Below are positions 14,006-20,556 of a stretch of 20,556 nt of DNA, in pieces. Numbering within the stretch: the stretch's first letter is position 1; each line of letters opens with the position of its first letter. Location: positions 1 to 20,556 of the forward strand of contig JAVBPB010000035.1 of NCBI GenBank assembly GCA_031549965.1, written 5' to 3'. The DNA comes from JAVBPB01 sp031549965. GTDB taxonomy: Bacteria > Bacillota > Clostridia > Lachnospirales > Lachnospiraceae. Position numbers and translations under genes: made by a program. Under the pieces are notes generated by a model. That model was not told where the DNA came from and did no database searches. It saw only the letters and a list, made by a program, of their open reading frames with translations.

Positions 14006-15802
14006 TTAACCTTGCTCCTTTATTTTATCTGCTAAATCGTTTAAGTATATCCACCTTTTAATCTTATCATCATGAGAATTTACTAAAAATTCTTTCTTTT
14101 TGTAAAGATCGTCAAGTTTAGAATAATTACTTGATTCTTTTTCAATCTCTTTATTTATTTCTTCTATTTGAGTTTCTAAACCTTCAATTTCACTATCAAT
14201 TACATCATATTCTTTTTGTTCATTATAAGTAAATTTAAGTTTTCTTTCTTTTACTCTGTTATCAGGTTTTGGAGCTTTTTCTTCTTTAATTGTTTTATTA
14301 TTTTGATTTAGCTGCTCTAATGATGTTGATATATGATAATCTGTATATCCACCCTCAAACTGACTTATGGTCTTGTTGTCATTAAATGCAAATATCCTTT
14401 TTACTATTCTATCAAGAAAATATCTGTCATGGGATACCGTTATTACTGCACCATCAAACCTGTCTAAAAAATCTTCTAAAATTGTAAGTGTTTTGATATC
14501 CAAATCATTAGTAGGTTCATCCAGAATTATTACATTAGGTGAATCCATTAATACCTTAAGTAAATATAATCTTCTCTTTTCACCTCCAGATAGCTTCTTT
14601 ATTAAGGAATATTGAATTGCTCCTTCAAAAAGAAATCTTTCAAGCATGGCTGAAGCTGTAATCTTTCCATCGGATGTTTCTATATATTCTGCCACATTTC
14701 TAATGCAGTCAATAACCCTAATGTTGTCATCCAGATATTCGTTTTCCTGAGAAAAGTAACCTATTCTAACCGTTTGTCCAACTTCTACTTTTCCACAATC
14801 AGGCTCAATTAAACCATTAATTATTTTAAGTAATGTTGATTTACCACATCCATTTTTACCTACAATTCCTATTCTTTCATCTCTTAGAACTATGTGAGTG
14901 AAATCTTTAAATAGCACTTTATCTCCATAGCTTTTACTTACATTATCTATCTCTATTGTTTTTCTCCCAAGCCTGCTAAAATTAAAGTTCATATCAACAT
15001 TTTGTTCACTTTGGGGAATTTCTCTGTTAGCTAATTCATTAAACCTTTCTATTCTTGCTTTTTGTTTTGTTGAACGTGCTCTTGCACCTCTTTTAATCCA
15101 TTCCAGTTCAGTTCTATATAAACTTTTTTTCTTTCTTTCAGAAGCTAAAACCATATCTTCTCTTTCTGCTTTTAATTCTACAAATTTAGAATAATTGCAT
15201 TCATAACTATATAAATCGCCCTTGTCAATTTCAACTATTTTATTAGAAACCATATCAAGAAAATATCTGTCATGAGTTACCATTATAACTACTGCTTTGG
15301 TTTTCTTTAAATAATCCTCAAGCCATTCCGACATCTCATTATCCAGATGATTAGTTGGTTCATCTAAAATTAATACTTCTGAGTTTGAAAGAAGTGTATC
15401 AGCAAGAGCAACTCTCTTTTTTTGCCCTCCTGATAAATTTGTTATTTCTTCATAAAAATTAGTAATACTAAGTTTATTTAAAATTGATTTTACTTTAGCA
15501 ACAACTTCTAATTCATCTTCTTTTATATTATTATTTTTTATAATATAATCTAAAACAGTCTGTCCTTCCATGAAATATGGTGCCTGTGGCAAATATGATA
15601 TAGTTATATTATTTGCTTTAATTACCTGACCTTTATCAGGTTCTTCTAATCCTGAAATAATTTTTAATAAGGTAGATTTACCTGTTCCATTAATGCCTAT
15701 TATACCAATTTTATCGCCCTGAGAAATTGAAAAATTAATATTATTAAACAATTCTCTGTCTGTATAACTTTTTGTTATATTTTCAACTGTTATTAAATTC
15801 AT
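14006..15802 (-). CDS. ABC-F family ATPase, Uup-like
   Basis: 598 residues, two ABC domains and no membrane segments. Domain 1 has Walker A GINGTGKST (36-44), signature LSGGQKKR (123-130) and Walker B VLILDEPTNHLD (143-154). Domain 2 has GKNGCGKST (315-323), LSGGEKRR (404-411) and VIILDEPTNDLD (424-435). Both catalytic glutamates are present. The interdomain linker (about 210-265) is basic and helical, as in proteins that reach toward the ribosomal E site. A C-terminal coiled coil (about 515-595) matches the ABC_tran_CTD domain of Uup. ABC-F proteins act on the ribosome in translation rescue or antibiotic protection; the Uup-type tail favours a housekeeping role, which I infer. First gene of an operon with the GH13 homologue and the TraX-family gene. 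GAGGTG precedes the ATG. Confidence 0.9.
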   Translation of the reverse strand: MNLITVENITKSYTDRELFNNINFSISQGDKIGIIGINGTGKSTLLKIISGLEEPDKGQVIKANNITISYLPQAPYFMEGQTVLDYIIKNNNIKEDELEVVAKVKSILNKLSITNFYEEITNLSGGQKKRVALADTLLSNSEVLILDEPTNHLDNEMSEWLEDYLKKTKAVVIMVTHDRYFLDMVSNKIVEIDKGDLYSYECNYSKFVELKAEREDMVLASERKKKSLYRTELEWIKRGARARSTKQKARIERFNELANREIPQSEQNVDMNFNFSRLGRKTIEIDNVSKSYGDKVLFKDFTHIVLRDERIGIVGKNGCGKSTLLKIINGLIEPDCGKVEVGQTVRIGYFSQENEYLDDNIRVIDCIRNVAEYIETSDGKITASAMLERFLFEGAIQYSLIKKLSGGEKRRLYLLKVLMDSPNVIILDEPTNDLDIKTLTILEDFLDRFDGAVITVSHDRYFLDRIVKRIFAFNDNKTISQFEGGYTDYHISTSLEQLNQNNKTIKEEKAPKPDNRVKERKLKFTYNEQKEYDVIDSEIEGLETQIEEINKEIEKESSNYSKLDDLYKKKEFLVNSHDDKIKRWIYLNDLADKIKEQG

Positions 15803-15871
15803 TATTCACCTCTATTTTATCATATAAATTGAAAAAGTTCACCTAAAATTTACAAGATTTATTTTTTATCA

Positions 15872-15900
15872 TTGTAAAGTTCTAGTAAATATTCTATAAT
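15872..15900 (+). promoter_or_regulatory. Promoter of the ABC exporter operon
   Basis: TTGTAA (15872-15877), a 17-base spacer and a perfect TATAAT (15895-15900). It implies a leader of about 125 bases before the ATG at 16032. Confidence 0.6.
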
Positions 15901-15982
15901 TTCATTAAATGTTTTTAATAATTGTTTTATTAATTTACGATGGAATCTTCGCTGTGAATTTCAATCAATTATTATTACTATA

Positions 15983-15995
15983 TCACTAGTAGTGA
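15983..15995. promoter_or_regulatory. Perfect 6-1-6 inverted repeat in the exporter leader, possible operator
   Basis: TCACTA-G-TAGTGA lies in the predicted leader between promoter and start codon. It could be a site for a repressor or for the downstream Crp/Fnr protein, although it does not resemble the TGTGA...TCACA or TTGAT...ATCAA consensus of those families. Confidence 0.35.
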
Positions 15996-16031
15996 ATGAT
16001 TTCAAGTTTTAATTAATGAGGAGTTGGTAAA

Positions 16032-17780
16032 ATGACAGCAATGAAATGGTTTTTTTCATTTATAAAAAAATACAGACTAAGATTATTTATTGCCACATTA
16101 TTAGTAATTGTTGTAGCAGCTTTTGCTATAATAGGTCCATATATTTCAGGAATCATTGTTGATGAGGTAATAAAGGAGCATAATACAAGGCTATTATTAA
16201 CTCTAATAATTATATTGATAGTAACCACCATATCAAGATCCATCTTTAGGTTTATCTTTTTAATGATTTTTGAACAAACATCTCAGGATATTTTATTTGA
16301 GCTTCGGGATGATGTTTATAAAAATCTGATTTACAAAGATTTTAGTTTTTATAATAAAAACCGTACTGGTGATTTAATGTCAAGACAAACTGGTGATATG
16401 GATGCTATAAGGCATTTCATAGCATATGCCTATTACTCAATTTTTGAATATGCTCTTTTATTTATTTTTGCATTGGGAATGATTTTTACCATTGATTACA
16501 GACTGGCATTATCTATGACCGTAATACTTCCATTTATTGCAATTAATACATATAGACAAAGTAAGGAAATAAAGCCTGCATTTTTTAATATCAGAAATAG
16601 GTTTTCAAGCCTTAATACAGCTGTACAAGAAAATATCAGCGGCAGTCGAGTTGTAAAAGCATTTGCAAAGGAGGAATATGAAATTGAAAAATTTAATAAA
16701 GAAAATGACGGATATATGGATGCTGAATTAAAGGCTACTGCTATTTGGAGCAAATATTTTCCTACTTTTGAGTTTCTTTCAAGCTTTTTAGTAATAATTT
16801 TAATATTAGTCGGAAGTATTATGGTTATTAATAATGATATGTCCTTGGGAGATTTAGTTACTATTAATGGCTACCTTTGGATGTTAAATGTTCCTCTTCG
16901 TATGGCTGGCTGGCTTGTAAATGATCTTCAGCGTTTTACTACTTCTGTCAGTAAAATCTATGGAACTATAAGCCAAGAGCCTCTTGTAAAAAACTCCAAT
17001 TCTCCCGTTAAGAAAATAGTAATGAAGGGCGATGTTACTTTTAAAAATGTTTATTTTGAGGCTAATGGAATCACTATATTAAAAGATATTAATTTTTCAA
17101 TTTCATCTGGTCAGACTATTGGCATTATTGGAGCTACCGGATCAGGTAAATCAACTCTTATGAATCTTTTATGCAGATTTTACGATCCTGCAAAAGGTGA
17201 TGTTCTAATAGACAATATATCTATTAAGGATATGGACTTACATTTTTTAAGGGATAATATTGGAATGGCAATGCAAGATGTTTTTTTATTTTCTGATACA
17301 ATTGAAGGTAACATTGCATATGGAAAAACTGATTGTACCTTTGAAGATATATTAAGAGTTTCAAAGATTGCTAATGCCCATGAATTTATTGAAAAAATGC
17401 CTGATGGCTATGATACTATTATAGGGGAACGAGGAATTGGGTTATCTGGCGGGCAAAAGCAAAGAATCTCCCTTGCCCGTGCTTTGTTAAAAGATCCTTC
17501 AATTATTATTTTAGATGATACAACGTCTGCTGTAGATATGGAAACTGAAACTCAGATTCAAAATGAACTTAAGTCAATTCAGGGAAAACGTACTGTTTTT
17601 GTGATTGCCCACAGAATTTCTTCAATTATAAATGCTGATATTATTCTGGTTCTTGATAATGGCAAAATTATTGAAGTGGGAAACCACTTTAGTCTATTAG
17701 AAAGAAAAGGATACTATTACACTGTTTTTAATCATCAGTATGGTGAATTTGATAGTTTTAGTACGATGGAGGATATTTAA
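16032..17780 (+). CDS. ABC exporter half-transporter, degenerate-site subunit
   Basis: 582 residues: an ABC exporter membrane domain with six hydrophobic segments (about 15-300), then the nucleotide-binding domain. Walker A is GATGSGKST (367-375), the Q-loop lies in AMQDVFLF, the signature is LSGGQ (471-475) and the H-loop is IAHRIS. The Walker B motif reads IIILDD, so the catalytic Glu is Asp496, as in the degenerate site of heterodimeric exporters such as TM287/288 and BmrCD. AGGAG precedes the ATG by eight bases. The stop codon abuts the start of the next gene, its probable partner. Substrates of this group are typically drugs, lipids or peptides and cannot be deduced here. Confidence 0.9.
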   Translation: MTAMKWFFSFIKKYRLRLFIATLLVIVVAAFAIIGPYISGIIVDEVIKEHNTRLLLTLIIILIVTTISRSIFRFIFLMIFEQTSQDILFELRDDVYKNLIYKDFSFYNKNRTGDLMSRQTGDMDAIRHFIAYAYYSIFEYALLFIFALGMIFTIDYRLALSMTVILPFIAINTYRQSKEIKPAFFNIRNRFSSLNTAVQENISGSRVVKAFAKEEYEIEKFNKENDGYMDAELKATAIWSKYFPTFEFLSSFLVIILILVGSIMVINNDMSLGDLVTINGYLWMLNVPLRMAGWLVNDLQRFTTSVSKIYGTISQEPLVKNSNSPVKKIVMKGDVTFKNVYFEANGITILKDINFSISSGQTIGIIGATGSGKSTLMNLLCRFYDPAKGDVLIDNISIKDMDLHFLRDNIGMAMQDVFLFSDTIEGNIAYGKTDCTFEDILRVSKIANAHEFIEKMPDGYDTIIGERGIGLSGGQKQRISLARALLKDPSIIILDDTTSAVDMETETQIQNELKSIQGKRTVFVIAHRISSIINADIILVLDNGKIIEVGNHFSLLERKGYYYTVFNHQYGEFDSFSTMEDI

Positions 17781-19592
17781 ATGGCTAGAAATAAATATGA
17801 TGTTGATGAGACTCTTGAAGATGAGTTTAATCTCTCTCAATTAAAAAGACTATTTAATTACATAGTGCCACATAAAAAGGAATTTTTAATTTCTATTGCA
17901 ATTATGATAAGTGTTAGTGCTCTAACCACTTTAATTCCAAGATTGTTTATGTATGTAATGGATATTAGTATACCAAATAAGGATATCAGGCAGATTTTAA
18001 TTATTTCTTTAATCATTTTAGTTATAAATTTGTATATTGCTCTTAGCTTAAAATATAGGATTACACTTACTGCTATTATTGGACAAAAGATAATACATAA
18101 GATACGAAGTGACATTTTTTCTCATTTACAAGAGTTGCCTTTTTCATATTATGATGATAAGCCTCATGGAAAAATTCAAGTACGTGTTGTAAATTATGTT
18201 AATAGTTTAAGTGATTTATTATCTAATGGTATTATTAATACTATTACAGAATTGCTAAATTTAATATTTATTATTTTTTTTATGCTGTCGATTAATGTTA
18301 AATTAACATTTGTATGTTTATCAGGTCTTCCTGTTTTATTTCTTATTTTGTTACTAATTAAGAAAAAGCAGCGAATATCCTGGCAGATTCTTAGTAATAA
18401 GTCATCTAATTTAAATGCATATATTGCTGAAAGTATTAATGGTATCAGAGTTACACAATCATTTGTTAGAGAGAATGAAAATACTGATATTTTTAATAAC
18501 TTAAGTCATAATTATAGTAATGCTTGGATGAGAGCCGTAAAATTTAATTTTTTGCTGGCTCCTACTATAGAAAATATTTCAACTTTAACAATATCCGGAG
18601 TTTATGTTTTAGGAGTTTATTTAATAAATGCTGAAAACTCTTTAATTACTGCCGGTACAATTATTGCATTTACTTCTTACATTAGTAGATTTTGGACTCC
18701 TATATTAACAATTGCAGGTTTTTATAATTCTTTAATTACTGCTGCTTCTTATCTTGAGAGAATTTTTGAAACTATTGATGAGCCTGTTAGTATTAAGGAT
18801 TCCAAAAATGCTTTAGATTTGCCTGATATAAAAGGTGTGGTTGAATTTAAAAATGTTAGCTTTAGTTATGAGGATAATGTAAATATATTAAATGATTTAA
18901 GCTTTAAGGTATCAGAAGGTGAATCCTATGCAATCGTTGGCCCTACTGGTGCAGGTAAGACTACAATTATTAATTTAATCAGTAGATTTTATAATCTTGA
19001 TAAGGGGCAGATTTTAATTGATGGCTATGATATTAATAATGTTACTCTTAAATCACTAAGGTCTCAAATGGGTATAATGCTTCAAGATAGTTTTATTTTT
19101 TCTGGTACTATAATGGATAATATTCGCTATGGTAATATGAATGCAACTGATGATGATGTAATTACTGCTGCTAAAACTGTTTGTGCTCATAATTTTATAA
19201 TGGATTTGGAAAATGGTTATAATACTGAGGTTAATGAGCGAGGGAACAGGCTTTCTCAAGGACAGCGACAATTAATATCCTTTGCAAGAGCTTTGTTACA
19301 TGATCCAAGGATATTAATTCTTGATGAGGCTACTTCTAGTATTGATACAGAAACTGAAATAATTTTGCAAGAGGGATTGAAAAAATTATTGTGTGGGAGG
19401 ACTTCTTTTATTATTGCTCACAGGCTGTCTACTATTAAGAATTCTTCTTGTATTATGTATGTGGATAGAGGGAAGATTCTTGAAATGGGGAATCATGATG
19501 AACTTATGGATTTTAGGGGGGAATATTATAAGCTTTATATGTCTCAGTATAATTTTTTGAATAAGGATTATCTTTATAGGGTTAATGAGTGA
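17781..19592 (+). CDS. ABC exporter half-transporter, canonical-site subunit
   Basis: 603 residues. A cytosolic N-terminal extension (about 1-30) is followed by a six-segment exporter membrane domain (about 30-325). The nucleotide-binding domain has Walker A GPTGAGKTT (387-395), signature LSQGQ (491-495), Walker B ILILDE with catalytic Glu516 and H-loop IAHRLS (His547). The altered signature LSQGQ is common in the consensus subunit of heterodimers. The ATG directly follows the previous stop codon, and its ribosome binding site (GGAGG) lies within the end of the upstream gene, so synthesis of the two subunits is coupled. Together they should form one exporter with one active and one degenerate ATP site. 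Confidence 0.9.
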   Translation: MARNKYDVDETLEDEFNLSQLKRLFNYIVPHKKEFLISIAIMISVSALTTLIPRLFMYVMDISIPNKDIRQILIISLIILVINLYIALSLKYRITLTAIIGQKIIHKIRSDIFSHLQELPFSYYDDKPHGKIQVRVVNYVNSLSDLLSNGIINTITELLNLIFIIFFMLSINVKLTFVCLSGLPVLFLILLLIKKKQRISWQILSNKSSNLNAYIAESINGIRVTQSFVRENENTDIFNNLSHNYSNAWMRAVKFNFLLAPTIENISTLTISGVYVLGVYLINAENSLITAGTIIAFTSYISRFWTPILTIAGFYNSLITAASYLERIFETIDEPVSIKDSKNALDLPDIKGVVEFKNVSFSYEDNVNILNDLSFKVSEGESYAIVGPTGAGKTTIINLISRFYNLDKGQILIDGYDINNVTLKSLRSQMGIMLQDSFIFSGTIMDNIRYGNMNATDDDVITAAKTVCAHNFIMDLENGYNTEVNERGNRLSQGQRQLISFARALLHDPRILILDEATSSIDTETEIILQEGLKKLLCGRTSFIIAHRLSTIKNSSCIMYVDRGKILEMGNHDELMDFRGEYYKLYMSQYNFLNKDYLYRVNE

Positions 19593-19714
19593 GGGGGCTT
19601 TGCTGTATTTGAGGACTTTACAAAGATATGTTTGAAAATTTAGATTTTTTATGTGAAACCTTTTAAAAGTTTGTAAATATTTAATTAAAAATATAGTGGT
19701 AGAAGGAGCTAGGT
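19593..19714. other. Short intergenic region between exporter and regulator
   Basis: No terminator hairpin with a T-tract is visible, so read-through from the exporter genes is possible. It contains the 10-base palindrome CTTTTAAAAG near 19661-19670, a possible self-operator. Confidence 0.3.
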
Positions 19715-20389
19715 ATGACTGATAATGATTTATGTTTTTTGAAAGAAACTTTGAGTTTTTGGAATTATTTGTCTCGTGATGAAGAATTATTACTTCTGAA
19801 TAATATTATGAGTAAAAAATATTTTAAGGGGGAGATTATTCATAATGGTGATGTTGATTGTACTGGTGTTATTGTTGTAAAAAGTGGACTGCTTAGAGCT
19901 TATTTGCTGTCTGAGTCAGGGAAAGAAGTTACTTTATATAGACTTGATAATAGGGATGTTTGTACATTGTCTGCTTCTTGTATTTTGCAAAATGTAAGTT
20001 TTGATATTCATATTGGTGTGGAGTTGGATTGTGAAATATTTAGAATTAGTCCTTCTGTGTTTGAGACGTTGACCAGACAAAATGTTTATGTTGAGAATTT
20101 TTCACTTAAGACTGTTATTGATAAATTTTCTGAGGTTGTTTGGGCTATGGAACAGATTTTGTTCATGTCTTTTGATAAAAGATTGGCTATTTTTTTGCTG
20201 GATGAGGCTAATAAAAATGGTTCTAATACTGTAAATATGACTCATGAACAGATTGCTAAATATATGTGCAGTGCTAGAGAGGTTGTCAGTAGGATGCTTA
20301 AATATTTTTCAAAGGAAGGTTTGGTGTTGGTTGAGCGTGGAGGGATTACTATTTTGGATAAGACTAAAATTAGGGAACTTACTTTGTAG
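19715..20389 (+). CDS. Crp/Fnr-family transcriptional regulator
   Basis: 224 residues. A cyclic-nucleotide-binding-like sensor domain (about 20-120) is followed by a long dimerisation helix (about 125-155) and a Crp-type winged helix-turn-helix (about 174-208: MTHEQIAKYMCSAREVVSRM). The arginine and glutamate pattern needed for cAMP binding is not evident. The N-terminal Fnr cysteine cluster is also absent, but six cysteines are scattered through the protein (7, 50, 83, 89, 106, 185), with C83 and C89 in DVCTLSASC. The effector may therefore be redox-related or unknown. AAGGAG lies six bases before the ATG. It follows the exporter pair in the same direction and may control it, an inference from position. 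Confidence 0.88.
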   Translation: MTDNDLCFLKETLSFWNYLSRDEELLLLNNIMSKKYFKGEIIHNGDVDCTGVIVVKSGLLRAYLLSESGKEVTLYRLDNRDVCTLSASCILQNVSFDIHIGVELDCEIFRISPSVFETLTRQNVYVENFSLKTVIDKFSEVVWAMEQILFMSFDKRLAIFLLDEANKNGSNTVNMTHEQIAKYMCSAREVVSRMLKYFSKEGLVLVERGGITILDKTKIRELTL

Positions 20390-20445
20390 AATTAGATACT
20401 CTGATTTTATAGGCTATATAAATCAATAAAGGGTAACCTGTTTTT

Positions 20446-20466
20446 AGGAGGCCACTGAAAAAGTCC
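20446..20466. other. Possible insertion-sequence end next to H5
   Basis: AGGAGGCCACTGAAAAAGTCC sits immediately before the H5 arm (its last nine bases, AAAAAGTCC, recur at 43-51). The pattern resembles terminal inverted repeats of some Bacillota insertion sequences as I remember them. It cannot be confirmed because the right partner would lie beyond the window. Confidence 0.25.
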
Positions 20467-20556
20467 TTTCAACACGGTAAATTAATTTTTTATATGAATA
20501 TGAGTGTATATATATCTACTCATATTCATATAAAAAATTAATTTACCGTGTTGAAA
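20467..20556. repeat. Foldback element H5, cut by the window edge
   Basis: 20467-20504 and 20519-20556 are perfect inverted copies of 38 bases with a 14-base AT loop (20505-20518). Pairing is still perfect at the last base of the window, so the arms may be longer. If so, the CCACTGAAAAAGTCC block to the left would be part of the arm. Bases 20484-20516 match 69-101 of H1 at 29 of 33 positions. Confidence 0.85.

Overview
The window is very AT-rich DNA (by eye near 30% GC) with strong AGGAGG-type ribosome binding sites, a CIRCE heat-shock operator, a SARP-type response regulator and a BspA/InlB-type surface protein. This fits an anaerobic Bacillota of class Clostridia, most likely Lachnospiraceae or a close relative. 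The lineage is inferred from gene content, not from a marker gene. I see no rRNA, tRNA, CRISPR array, phage module or complete transposase.

Layout. 1-520: a partial reading frame at the left edge, foldback element H1, then AT-rich DNA. 521-2610 (-): a histidine kinase and a response regulator, overlapping by one base. 2800-6621 (-): a 1273-residue secreted multidomain surface protein with its own promoter and terminator. 6622-7209: foldback element H2, then a perfect CIRCE operator and the promoter of htpG (7210-9162, +). 9373-10188 (-): an esterase whose locus is bracketed by a short inverted repeat. 10502-10866 (+): two small overlapping genes, a Tyr/Asp-rich 59-residue protein and a Cys-motif 62-residue protein. 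10901-11458: foldback elements H3 and H4. 11461-15802 (-): a tight operon of an ABC-F ATPase, a GH13 debranching-enzyme homologue lacking its catalytic residues, and a TraX-family membrane protein. 16032-19592 (+): a heterodimeric ABC exporter with one degenerate ATP site, with a Crp/Fnr regulator downstream. The right edge ends inside foldback element H5.

The protein-coding genes are mostly recognisable families. The least explained part of the window is a set of five long foldback (inverted-repeat) elements, called H1-H5 here. They share sequence in a mosaic way. H1 and H5 share 29 of 33 arm bases, H3 and H4 share 25 of 28 arm bases, and H1 and H4 share both outer ends. H2 and H4 share an internal structured core in which three of four right-half substitutions are matched by compensating changes in the left half, while their outer arms and apical hairpins are unrelated. 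I infer one family of non-autonomous mobile foldback elements with a structure-constrained core, and I do not recognise it as a described family.
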